Shown here: in pieces, positions 47,401 to 59,700 of the stretch
How the letters are laid out: each line of letters opens with the position of its first letter
Numbering within the stretch: the stretch's first letter is position 1
NCBI GenBank assembly: GCA_013397845.1
Contig: VZTG01005159.1
Coordinates: 111,347 to 175,346 of the forward strand
Direction of reading: 5' to 3'
Length of the DNA stretch: 64,000 bases
Source of the DNA: Melanocharis versteri
Lineage: Eukaryota > Chordata > Aves > Passeriformes > Melanocharitidae
Notes under the pieces: generated by a model
Databases searched by the model: none
The model's input: only the letters and a program-made list of their open reading frames with translations
What the model was told of the DNA's origin: nothing
Made by a program: the position numbers and the translations under genes

Positions 47401-50400
47401 ATCTCTGCCAGTGGCTGTTGAGAAGAAAAGTCCAACCTCCCTGAAGCAGTTGTGAAAAATGTCCCAGGGGTTCCTGTTGTGATATTACTGTGGATTGTTG
47501 TTAGGATAAAGTTATCAAACATCTAGAAATTAAAAAAAAAAAAAAAAAATAGCCTAGAACATCTTTGCTCTTTTTATGTAAGTAAAGGTGATGCCTGTCT
47601 TTCCTACAATAATATTTCTGACACAGGAAGTGTTGAGTTTTAGGATCAATTTCCCCCCTAATACGCTTTTACATCAATTAGCAAAGTCCTGGACAGTTCT
47701 GATGGTATCTGATTTTCACATCTGGATTTTATTCTTTCAGCCTTGTTCATCAGGCTTTAGTAGGCATTGAAACAAAAACTGCAGAATGATACAATTGTAT
47801 AAATTTGCCTAAATAAAGCTGTAGCTACTGAAAACTTAATTTCTTTCAGCACTGACAGCATAAAAACAGTATAAAACTCAGTTCCTGTTTTGAATTCAGT
47901 TCTAAAAGGCTCATTTTTTTTCTGCCCGAGTGTCAAATTAAAATTTTAAGTAGTTTACAGGTATTTCCCCCCAAAGACTGAAATATGGAGCTAATGCTGT
48001 GTTTAGGAAGCCAAGGACTCTACAAATTGCAGTTCTGGGCCCTTTTTTCTCACATTTAGCAGCACTGTACATGAAAATTTACACAGGCCTCGGTTGGTTG
48101 CAATGCTGCTTAATTTGATGATGCCTTTAAATTTTTTTTTTCCCAATTAATCCTTCAGAGACTGATTTGATTTACCTCAGTGCTGAGAATCTGTTCCTAT
48201 CCTGTTTTCCAACACAGATAGAAATAAATCTGCCCAGTAACAGAGTTATGATGTTGGTAGTTAGTCTCCTTCCTCCTGAAGAACAAGGAAGGTTAAAGCA
48301 GTTTCAGAAGGTCTCCAATTGTCAATTTTTGTCTGATTCTATAAAAAAAAAAAGTTAAGTAATAGTCTGTTTTGGGGGGAAATAGTCTCAACATCCATGT
48401 TGCAAGCACATTCTTGCTGTTTGCATTATAAAAACCCATAAAATCAGAGATCAGAGTTGATGTACAGTTACTGTAGATGATTTGAAGACTGGATACAGCA
48501 AAATACAGCTTCTCCTTACAGAATTTTCTAGAAATCGAGTATATGGCAGGGCATGAGGTACTGGGAAACTACTGATTTTTGGGGTTCTTTCGTAATTTTG
48601 CAACTTAGCTGCTGTGTAATCTTGAGATATCAATACGAGAGTGAAGCACAGGCTCCTCAGTTGTCTCTGCATCAGCAACCCAATGAAACGGGATTTTGTG
48701 CTTTGCTCTGGGGCATAACAGCAATCAAAGACACAAAAATGAGACTTTCACACAGTCCTGAATAAATGCAGCCTGTCACAAAATAATTGAGACGATAATA
48801 ATAATGAAATACTTAATAATAATTAAATAATTAAGAACGAAAATATTGAGCAAAGCAATGCCAAACGAAATATTCCATTTTGAGAGTACTAGCACATTGT
48901 TACTATGAAATGCTTTCTCTTTGTCAAATTTTTTTGGCTGTTTCAGAGGTGGAAAATCCATCCTTGTAGGATTTGATTGTTTTAGGAGAAGGGGAGGAGA
49001 ATGTGTAACTCATCATTAGTGGTAGGCAACCAGTAGTCCTTGCATAGGATACCTGGTAGTAGCTACTGGCTTGAGAATGATTTTAAATTAAGAATATTTG
49101 TGAAAAGTATTCATGTTACCAATTTCCAGCCCTTAGAACTGAATAAATAGGACTCATATTTTACAGTCTGTCAGTAAGTCCATCCTATTTTTGAAGAAGA
49201 TACATTTTCAAAGAGGCATTCACTGACTCTGGATTATAAAGATTTTTTTCTTAGCTGGCAATTTCAGATATTGCATAACAAGCAAGGGAGCAAGATGCCA
49301 TCATTGCCAAGCCATAATATTGGAGAGGAGATGAAAAGGTGTTATAGCAGCTTTAAATAGATTGAATTTTTGTGTGAAGGAACTTGGAGCTTCCCTTGCT
49401 GAATGGTTTTGCTGCAGCAACTTGTTCAGTTGCTCCTTTTCTGTTCTGGAGCCAGAGCATCAGTAAAGTGACAGGACACAGTACTGGAAAAATGACTTTT
49501 CTTGTGTATTTTAAGAGACAGATTCCACTTCTACAGACCGATCAGAGGACATTATCATATAGATAATAATCATGTAAATAATGTGGGGATGATTTTGTGG
49601 AGGAACCAGAGATCAGTCTGCAGATTGAAAATACTTAATCAATATTCCAAGTCACTCCCACAGTATTGTTTGGGGTGTGACTGGGGGTAATTTCACATAG
49701 TTGGGTACACAATGAAAATATTTGAGTGGGAGCTGGAAGTGCTTTATGGACACACAGTGAGATGGAGTGTGTAGAGGCTGTTTTCCTTCCTGATAAGGAG
49801 GAAATGGAATCTGTGGCCCCATCCTGGGCACCTCTGGGATATTTCAATGCTGTGATGATGGTTGGCTCCTCCTGTGAGGCAATAACAGTAATGATTAACG
49901 ATTAGCACCTCTCTTTACGGATTCAGTTTAAAGTGGAGGTGCAATTTGCCTTTGGCATCAGCCAGGGACGGATCAAGTGCCTCGGCAGCACCTGAGGAGT
50001 GAGCTGTAACACCTTGGAGGTGTTTCATTCCTCTGGCGTGATGGATCGTTCCTGGAGTGATGATACCTTTTGTTAAGATTCCACTTTTCCTAAAGTGCCA
50101 CTTTCGTTCTGCTGCTCTGATGGAGATATTCCAGGCAATGTAGAGTTGCTCTAATTTTTCTGTGAATGCAGAAGTTACTGACTTTTTCTTGGAGCTGCAA
50201 AGAGGAGAGGGGAGAAAAACCCCAACCTCTCCAGAATTACAATGCAGAGAGTAAATTCTGATGCTTTTATTGCCCTCTAAGTGAGAGTCCAAGGGAACAG
50301 GGGCCCACACTTTACCCTGATTATGAATCCATGTGCAGATTGAACCGATTTCATGTAGACTTTTTTGAGGTAATCCAAAGGAAATATTTAATGTTTGCAG

Positions 50401-53032
50401 AATCTCCAAGGGGGAGAGACATCCTGAACTCAAATAAAGGATTTAGCAGAAGACTTTAATTCTGCTGTATGAATGTTTCATGCAGGCTGTGTGCACAGCA
50501 TGCCAGCCACTCACTGGGGTGGAGTAGCCTGTAAAAATCAAGGTTCCTTAACTCGGTGTGGGACCAGCAGGAGACCTAAAGAAGGAATAAGAAAGTGAAG
50601 CATGAAACCACTGGCAAAGCCTGAATTAATCAATTTTTCTTAGAAGCAAATCTGTTCCTGTCTCTAAAAGAGAAGAAAGCTGTTTAAATGTGATCTCTAG
50701 AATGAATAGTAAAGTCACAGGAGACGAATCTATTTAATAAAAACCTAATACAAATCTAACATCAGGCAAAAAATGACTGTTTTCAGTTGACTGCCTACCT
50801 TTGAACTAAAAAATGTGTTTCTGAAAGCTGTTTGTTCAAAATTCTTGGTTTTCCAGTACCAGCTATTGGATATCTACAAGTAAAATGTCACTTTTGGAGG
50901 TGTACTTCTCTTCGAGTCAATAAAATTTAAGAGGGATTAGAGGCTTCTGGGTGGCTTTAAAAGACAGGGCACTTAAAAGAGATTTTGGGTTCTTGTTTGC
51001 ACGATAAAATTGATTCAAAATTCATGACTGTTGGGTGTTTGATGTTGGACCATAGGCTGCAAACCAGAAGTCACTGGACAGGGGCTGTGTAAACATGAAC
51101 TGATGAAGAGGTGTGAGAGGATTCAAAGGGAGAACAAAGTGTTAATGGATCAGCTTCCTGCTCAGGTAGAGAAATCAGCTTCTCCCCAGCTTTAGGACAG
51201 GGCTTTCCCATCCAGGTCCTCCAGTGCCCAGCCTGCACAAACATCCCAGAGCTCCTGATGTTTGCACAGCTGTGGCAAACAAGGCAGGGCACTGTGCAGC
51301 CAATTACCCTTTAGATGGAGCTGTTTCTCCTCGGATGGTGTGCAGGTTGCAAATAGTGCATCTGAGAAGTTAAGTGAGAACGAGCTGATTTGTGCTGTGC
51401 TTCAGTAAGAGGTTTTATTCTTTTATAAACGCGTGTTTATCACTGCCAAAGGAAGCGAAGCGTATCCTGTTCATACCTGTTCAAAAATCTCTTGCAAGGA
51501 ATAAATATTGATAAGGAAAAGAAGATGTATAATAACGTTTTGGAAAATACACAAGTATATCTGTACAGCTCAAATTGGGGATAGTTTTGTGATATGAAAA
51601 AAATGGGAGCGCTGCATGTAAGATAATGTTACACAGTCAGTGAGCTGAGCTTCTGAGCATTCAGATATTTCCCTTGGAGATGAGAGAAATTTGTCTTTTC
51701 CCTGTGAGCAGCAGTGTGCTGGTGGGAGTGATCCTCAGAAGGGTAAAAGCCGTTTGTTTGTTTCCCATCATGATTAACACAGACTCCTTTCATTAACAAG
51801 GCATTCCTGCTTTATCAGCATTAACTCCAGCATACCCACAGCAATTCTGTTCGCTGGTCCTTGGGAAGTTGTCTAATTAGCTTCTAATTAAATTCACTCT
51901 TTGAATTGAGTGCCACTTCAGAAGGATGTGTTCCCTGACAGGCGTGGTTCCAGGCCTTTGCTCTTCTGCAGGATAAACGTGTTCGAGTGCTCTACACGTT
52001 CAGTGGTGCCCAGCAGCTCATCAGCTGCTCCAGAGCATGCAGTTAACTTGGCCTGCAGGGTTTTTGCTGTGCAGAGATGTGGATTTGGCTGTTGTGGGCT
52101 CCATTCATTGTCGTGGCAGCGCCAGCAGCCTGCTTCTGCCTTTCTCTGTACCCCTTGGAGACAGGGGTGCACCTGTGATTTGAGGAGAGAGCCAAATCCT
52201 CCCGCAGGGAAAAGCTGTCTGGAGTCAAGCTGTTGGCAAATAACAGAATGCTCAGCCCAAGGACAGCTCTCTTTTTTCTCCCACAGCCTGAGTTGTTGAG
52301 AGCAGAACTGACCTGCTGGGTGCAGTGGTCCCTGGAGGCCCAGGTTTGATCTCCAGCAGTGGCATTTCAGACCAACGCTGTTTTAGGGTGATTGTGTGAG
52401 CCAAGGCTCTCTTGGTTGGCATCCACACGTGATGGATTGGGGATGTCAGACTCAGCTCTACCTCTCCACTTTACCCTGTGTTTTGGCAGTGCGGGATTAT
52501 GCAGTTAAGAGCTCTCTCTTCAGGTGGATGTGTTGCTTCCATGATTTTGAAAATGTCCATTGCGTATCCCCTTCAGCCTTCTCTCCGTGTGGAGGAGATC
52601 TGGCCTCTCCCCCATCCCTTGCAGCAGTGGCTGTGGCCCTCTCAGATCCCTTTGCTTGCCCAGGTGTCCCCGCTGTTTCCCCTTGTGCAGACACCAAATC
52701 CGTGCCCTGTGCTGGCGGGTGCAGCCCGGTAAATCCTGCTTTCCCTCATTTGCAGGCGGGAATGCGATGAGCTGCCAGCACAGGCTCTTGGCACTTTGCT
52801 GGGCTTGCTCTTTGCCCCAGCTGCTCCTGCCCTGCTCTCAGCAGCTGTTTGGGGTGAAATGACCGGCTGTGCCTTTGGGATGGGCATTTCTGGTACAGGC
52901 TGCAGGTTGGCTATCCCTGCCCACAGCCCGTAGCCCTCCGTGGCAGGTGGGGCTTGCTCCTCTCTCCGCTCTCTGAACACCTCCCACAGCCTAATTCACA
53001 CTCTGTCTGGCTTCTGGCAGGATCCCTGCAGG
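44481..53032. other. Unique noncoding DNA
   Basis: About 8.5 kb without a supported gene. Adenine runs lie at 45,967-45,979, 46,473-46,485, 47,129-47,146 (18 A) and 47,532-47,549 (18 A), and AAT-rich sequence at 48,793-48,845. The longest non-repeat frame in the window is on the minus strand at 49,915-50,433 (172 codons), but it shows no domain or splice context and is about what chance predicts. A T-rich acceptor-like tract ends at 48,158 and is followed by an open frame to 48,358. A GC-richer patch at 52,400-52,980 gives overlapping frames on both strands without domain sense. Confidence 0.5.
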
Positions 53033-53172
53033 CTGTGATAAAGCTTTATTAGTTTCATTAGACTTTCATTACGGAATAATCAGAATCACGCTAACAAATC
53101 CCCTCATTATTGCTGTATAAATCTTGCATCATAGCTCCTTGTTTCTTATTAGCGAGCGGCTGAATGTTCTGC
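53033..53172. promoter_or_regulatory. TAAT-rich segment, candidate conserved element
   Basis: The segment carries several ATTAG, CATTA and GCTAAC-type words (TTTATTAGTTTCATTAGAC, GGAATAATCAGAATCACG, TCTTATTAGCGAGCGG) in sequence that differs from the GC-rich patch just before it. The composition is typical of conserved noncoding enhancers near developmental genes. This is a pattern judgement only. Confidence 0.2.
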
Positions 53173-54070
53173 AGGAGCAGGAGGTAAATAAATCCTTGCT
53201 GGGCCAAGGCCTGGCAGGCTTCTCTTTATTCCCAGGCAATCCTGAAACTCTTCCTCAAGCCTTTACTCATCCTTCTCTTCCATGAATTAAATAATTGAGT
53301 TTGGAATCATTGAGCAGCTGTTTGGCTGGCAGCATCCTAGAAGGCCCCAGGAACTGGATCAGGATGTACTGGGAGCAGTGGAGTCCTACAAACCCCAACC
53401 TCTGAACCACAGGCAGAACTTTAATTCTCTCTTAAATTTGTCTTTATATGTCCTAGGAAGAGAATATCCAACTTCTTCTCTAGCAGAGACATCTTACATA
53501 GATTTTCCACATTCTCCACCTACGCAGTGTTGTAATTAAAGAAATTGCAGGGTGACAGGATGACTTCTAACCTCCTAAAATAATTTGCCTTTTCATACAA
53601 AAGCAATTTAAAACCACTTTAGAGCCGTGATCATTTGGAGAAAAAGCAGGAAATTGGGATGGGACTTGTGATACAAAGGCAAGCTAGGCTTCAGTTAGAA
53701 GCTCTCAATAACTCCTTTTGTGATTTTTTTGTTGTTTTTATTATTTAAATACAAATGTGATTTCAACAAAAACATTTTTTATATACTGATCTGTGTGATG
53801 CATACACTGCATATGGTGTTAATTACCATGAAATTAATCACATTTTGTACTGTGCTTGTACAACCTTGTCCTCTAATCAGCATTCCTGCGGATTTCTTCT
53901 GATGTTGAATCATTTATAGCAGGCTTTAAAAAAATATTTATGATTCTAGAGATGTTTCTCTGCTAATTTATTACTTTGAATTGATTGTCAGATGTGAACA
54001 TGGGTGTAACCCTACGCTTCTACTCAAATTTTGGTTGCCTGGACTGAAACATTGACCTGAGCAGCACCAA
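53173..54070. other. Unique noncoding DNA
   Basis: About 900 bp of single-copy AT-rich sequence. I see no frame, RNA gene or repeat worth a call. Confidence 0.55.
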
Positions 54071-54155
54071 GATATCACAGAATTGGAGAATATTGGGTTG
54101 AAAGGGGATATTGGGTCATGCAGCCCAACCTCTCTGGGCAGAGACGAGGGGTGTG
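54071..54155 (-). mobile_element. Old CR1 3' tail fragment, minus strand
   Basis: The + strand reads ATCACAGAATTGGAGAATA, then TTGGGTTGAAAGGGGATA and GCAGCCCAACCTCTCTGGGC. This is the reverse complement order of a CR1 3' tail, where TCACAGAAT, GGGTTGGAAGGGACC and CCAACC are expected. It is diverged and short, so the subfamily cannot be named. Confidence 0.6.
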
Positions 54156-56721
54156 GGACTTGGTGGGTGCTTTTTAATGTCCATTAATTTAAATTTCTGC
54201 ACTGTCACCACAGTTGCTTGTAGCTGTTTTCTGCATTCCATCTTACTCATTGTGGTACAGAAAGAATTTAATAATTATATATATTAATTGAATGATAATT
54301 TGGACACGTTGCTCTGTGTGCCTGACATGGCCTTCCTGGTGTTCTGTTACATGAACAGAAAAAAATACAGAACACTCTAAGGTTGTTACTTTTTTAATGA
54401 TGGGAATGAATATTGTCCTTATTTCTAGTTTTGATGTTTGTTTCTATTAATATTATTTAATTTACATTAATTAATCTATATTCAATTGATATTAATTTGA
54501 TTTCTATTAATTTAATTTAATAACATAATGTTTAATTATATTAATGTGTTGTTTATCCTTTTCCACTCTAATTAATTTTTTTTCCAGTAGCATAAATATT
54601 TGGGATTTTGGGTGGCTGCACAAATCACTGAGCTCTGTTACTCTGATATTTGATTATATTTCTTTCTGCTTTCTGTGGTGGTGGAGGGATGAAGGAGAAC
54701 TCTTTAATTTGCCCCTGGAGGGCTCAGGGCAGGACCTGTGCTGTGTCCTCAGCATCTGAGTGTTTTAGTCAGGTAAATCTGGCTGCTGTGGTAGGGGCAC
54801 CAAAGAGCTCCCAGAGCTGAAATTCTAGAAAATAGATTCTTCCTGGCTTTTCTACCCCCACAAAATTCCAATCCCCTCTCCCCAGGCTGCTCTTGCCTTT
54901 TTGCAGTGGTGGCCTCAGCCTAAAAACAGTGCTGCTCATAGAAACACATTTGCAAGTCCATACACCCTTCTACTTATACCCAGTAAATTCAGGATTTATG
55001 GCTTAATTTTCTGCAGGGTGCAGGAAGAGAAGGTAAAATACTTTTGAGGAAAGAAATGAAGATAAAATAGGGAGATTTCAGATCTCTCTTCAGGCCTGCA
55101 GTTTGATTTCTTAGAGAGAAAAAGCACTTCCTAAAATGTGTAATTTGTCAGTGATTCCATCACTCGTTATTGCTCCTTCTGAAAACCTGTATAAAAAGAA
55201 TAAAAAAAAGAAATTAAATGGCTGAGTGTTAGAACTGGGCACTGCCCAGTTATACCAACCTGCCATTTGATCTATATGGTGGCTGGGAAACTGAAATTAT
55301 TTTAATTTCTGGGAAGCAAAAAGTTGGTCTGTGAACTGAAAACAGCTTTTTGATCGGCATTGATCATCCATAAAAATAAGGAATTGTGGCAACTTTTTGG
55401 AAAAAAACCCAACCTTGTGGTAACTGCATTTAAAGCCTGAGTTAATCTTGGGGTCAGTTCCTAACTTCTCTATTCCTGTAGTAAAATAAAGAGTTATTTA
55501 GTTGTTTTATGTTTACCATAACCTGCTAGAACTGATTTACAGCAGATAGATACCTCAGCTTCCTCTGACATGCACAGATATGGATTTACATCCACATATT
55601 CAGTGATAATCTACAAAATCCCCTCCCTCCACATGTAGATCTTCTCAGTTTGAAGTTTAATTTTGCCTGTGCCCCCCTCACCTGAGATGAGCACAGCCCA
55701 ATCGTGCTGCTCTCTTTTGAGTGTGCACAGAACTTGTCCCTGCCAGCTCCCTGTCTCCCACAATAAAAAACAATATTTTTCATCTTTAGATATGTCACCT
55801 CAATTTTTCCTGAGTTTTCTGTGCAATTTTTCATGGTTCCTTCATAGGAGACCCAGGGCTTAGGGTGTTTTGCCAAGTGTTCAGGAAGTTTGCTCGCTAC
55901 ATTTGAGTAATAATTTTCTTTTTAATACAATCAGTGAACCTGTTAGGAGAGGAAAATCTGGATTTGGAAGTGGCGAGGGATCTTTGCCTTCCTCCTCATT
56001 TGTGGGTTGTTTGCTTTGTCACTGTCTGACAGTGTTCGTGTCCCTCAGTAGCTGCCAGGAACAGAAAAGAAACCTCTAAACCCACAAAAGTTTGAAGCTT
56101 GAGTTTAATTATTACATTTGTTATAAGTACCTTTAAAGCAATGCTAAAGATCACTTGAGAGGCAACGGCATCAGCTCAGCCAGGGCTTCAGCTGATGACA
56201 TTAATACACTTTTATATTAAGTGCTAACATCAGTTAACCTTTCGGGAGAGTTTATTTTTTCCTGGAAAAATGATGTTCTAGTGAGTCACTGTGGTGCACA
56301 CAGCAGCTTTTCTTCTCCATTTCCCCATTTGTAGCTGCAGTGATCCATCTGACTGGAAAACTATACCCTGGCACAGAGCTAAACAATCCTTGCAGCCTGT
56401 CACTGGTAATAATTTGTTCCATTTTGTCATAAGAATAAATCTTCAATGAGTTTTGTGAAAAGCTAAGTATAGCACAGGAGATGGAGAAGTTGGGGGCAGG
56501 TAATGATACATTGCTTTTCTCTGAAAAAGATTATTTCTGTGGAGGATGATGTACCTATTCCAGTGAATTTGTATTATCTTTTTTCCTAACTGTTTGACAT
56601 TCTTGAAGTTTCTGAAATTTCCTTGCTTTTATGAAAGGATACATGCATAGTGCGAGAAATCTAATTTTCCAGAGAGAATAAGATCATAATGGAAGTGCAG
56701 AGAGTTCCTTCTTGCACTTTT
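54156..56721. other. Noncoding DNA including an AT-rich patch
   Basis: The stretch contains very AT-rich low-complexity sequence at about 54,425-54,560, made of ATTAATTT and TTTAATTA-like words with little G or C. The rest is single-copy DNA with short frames up to 96 codons and no recognisable domain. Confidence 0.55.
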
Positions 56722-56784
56722 NTTCATCCCTATTTTTTTCCCGTATTCTTTTCTTCATCCCTATTTTTTTTTCCGTATTCTTTT
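56722..56784. repeat. 31-bp tandem duplication beside an n
   Basis: The word TTCATCCCTA, a T run, and CCGTATTCTTTT occur twice, at 56,723-56,752 and 56,754-56,785, offset by 31 bp. The copies differ mainly in T-run length. The ambiguous n at 56,722 is immediately before the first copy. As at 33,911, this suggests a poorly resolved assembly join or a heterozygous indel. Confidence 0.85.
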
Positions 56785-59700
56785 CATTCTTTCTGGGGTC
56801 CAACGTCAGGCACATGAAGAATCCCTCTCTGAGCATCTGCCAAAAGCCCTAAATTACTCTGCTGCCCCCAGCAGAAGGTGTTATGGCAGCTTTGGAGAAT
56901 CAGCTGGAGCAGAGGCTGCTGCTGCAGTTTTTTCCTGTGGGATGCTGGGATGATGGAGCGTTCCACGGGACCGCACGGGGCTGGGAGCAGTTTGCAGTCT
57001 GATAATTACAGAGCACGGTCCTGAACGCACAAAGACGTGCCATTTTCCAAAGTCCAATTAAAGCATCTGCAGCTGGGGAGGTTTCCGTGCTCCCTCTGGA
57101 TTTCGAACCCAAAAGAGCCATATTTGCCTATAAATTTTCATACACTGCTGAAGTTATATGAAAAACCAGTAATGATTTGGGGTTTTTTGTGTTTGTTTGG
57201 TTGTTTCTTTTTGTTTGTTTTTTTTGGTTGTTGTTGTTGTTTTTTTTTTAACTGGCAAAGCAGACTAGAAGTGTTTGAAGACATAAATGGTTCTGGGTTT
57301 GATCCAACCTTTCCACGTAGTGCATCAGAAATTGCTTATTTTGTTGTTCCTTTCTGAACCTTTTCTAGTCATATCTTTGTTTCATTCTGATTCCTGTGAC
57401 AGACCACCAGTAACACGTTCTCAAGTAGAGAGAGAAAACATTTGAAGGGCCAAAGCTTACAAAAATAAAGCGGGCTAGAGGAAAGGAAGCAGTTAAGAGA
57501 TCAAGCTTAAAATGAAATATATGCTTAGGTTCATTTGGAGAGAGAGATTTTACCCCACCACGTGGCAGGGTTTCTATCATGAAATAATCTTTAGTTGCTA
57601 TTTCTTCCTTCAGTTCCGTGGGAGAGGTGTTGGAGGTTTCAGCTGAGTTCCTTAGCTTGAGACTCCTTTCCCCTCCCACTATCCTTCCTTTCGTGCTGGA
57701 ATGGCTGGGACAGGTTCCTGGGTGCACAATTTCCTGTAGCAAAATCCTTCCTGTGCAAAGTAAAAAATGAATAATGGCTGAAATATTTGTTCAGTTTTTC
57801 ATCTCTCATAGCGCAGATTCTGCACAGGCTGTTTTGCGCTTTTGATCAAAATGGAAATACCTTTTGTTTGCCTGGTTCAGGACAGAAAATTCAGGATTCT
57901 TTTGAGTGTGAGTTGCCAGTTCTGCTGGGTTTTTTTGGCTCTTTCTAGATTTTTCCCATAATATAAGAAGCTTTTAAAATATAGAAGTACTTTTAATAAC
58001 TTCTTCATGTTTATTATGTAAACAGATGTGAAGATTTGAGGTTGCTTGAGGCTTTGGGTGATCTCCATTCCAAAAAAAGGAAATGTCTGCTTGGTGGAAT
58101 TCATCTTGGCTTTATGACACGCAAAATGATGAGCCACATTCTTATTTAATCTGGCATTTCCGAACAAAGTATTTGTAGTATATATATTTTTTGAGGAAGT
58201 AGATACCATTACACTTTATTATTGTTTTAATTTCCATTTACTTTGTCTTCTGTTTAATATCAATTGAGTCTTGAGCCTCTTTTACCCTGCTTCTGTCATC
58301 TGTGTTTTATGACACAGAAATGGAATGTAGCTCTTTTAATCAAAGTGGATCAGGTTATTGTGATGGGGATCTCTTAATAAAGTTGCAATTTTCGGGATGA
58401 TCAAGTAGCATAATAGAAATATTCATGTATCCATGAAGCCTAAAGTAATTATTTCAGCCTTTACTGTAAAGTTACTAAATCTCCATGAGTAGTCAGGTTA
58501 TGCATACAGCCAGTACTGATGGATTTTTTGGTTATTTGCTTTATGACACTGGGTAGTACTCAGCTCTTGTTCCCTAGGAAGATATTTCAAATGTTTCCAA
58601 AAGCCAGTCAGAGAGCTTCATCAGATACTGAGAGTGAAGGTGAAATGAGTCAGCTCCTCTGGAAACAATGTCAGTTCAATTTATTTTCATTAAAAAACAC
58701 TACGGAGATTTATAATCCCCAAGTATCTGTAATTTATAATGCTTGCATTTGAAACTTTAATTATGTCCTTGTTGAACCAAACACTGTGTTATTAATTATC
58801 AGCCAGCGAAGGCTAATGTTTCATCACTAAAATTAGCCTTAAGTTTGCACTGTGTCTATCTCAGCTCTGTGGTGGAGACGTGAGGGAGTAGATGTACAAG
58901 ATACACAAATGTGGGTCGAACTCAGGTTTTTGAAGCTGGTAACTAATATTCCTTTATCTATTTGTGCACCACGAGCAGCAGCTGAAGGCACCTCCCTGCA
59001 GTCCTGGGTCAGTCTGAACAGCAGAGGTGAGCCAAGCTTGGCTTTACAAGTAATTCAGGAACTGGGAAAGTTCCACACCAATTTTTGTACTGGCCTGGGC
59101 AGGTGGAACCCATTACATTTCCTCCAAGTTTCTCCAAGTGGAGGTTGGCAGTGACACGGTGTCTTTTTCACACCTCTAATCACTAATTTCTTCTGTTAGA
59201 AAACAGCTTGGTGAATATATTTGTAGGAAGATGCGAGACTTTAATTTCTGCCCAGTAACTCTGTGGCTGTTTCTCCATAGTCCTGTGTGCTGTGTGAACT
59301 GAAAAATCTTCCCCAGCCTTCTCTCTGTGCTTTGAAAACTTTAAGGAAATGTCTTTCTGACGTGAATTTTACTTCATAATTACACTGTGAGAATTGGCAC
59401 GCAAAACAAATATTGCTGCATGGCCATGCATAAGTTTATACATAAATATTACTGAATGCCATAAGGAAGACTTAGGCTCAGTAATAAAATGGAAAAAAAT
59501 ACTGCATTTGTAAACCACCTTGCTAATAATAAGTTTGGCTCTTTATTACTTCAGAAATGCATAATTTTTATATAGATCTATAGACACAATATCATTTGTG
59601 TTAAATACTGCGGACAGGGCATGTGCTCTGGTTTGGAAAGTGCATTTTTATTAACTTTATAAATGAACTAGCAGTCATATTTATTATTATTATCTTGAAC

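Noticed and set aside
49915..50433. 172-codon minus-strand frame as a gene
   Set aside because: It is the longest non-repeat frame, but a rough chance estimate for six frames over 64 kb gives about half an occurrence of this length. It has no recognisable domain and no good splice context.
52396..52980. GC-rich patch with frames of 100-124 codons as a gene
   Set aside because: Frames overlap on both strands with low-complexity Cys/Pro/Ser-rich composition and no domain; typical of GC-rich noncoding DNA.
57250..57312. tRNA-like A and B box words (TGGCAAAGCAG and GGGTTTGATCC about 42 bp apart), possibly a tRNA or SINE head
   Set aside because: Acceptor and T-arm stems do not pair, the upstream sequence is a T/G low-complexity run, and no tail follows.
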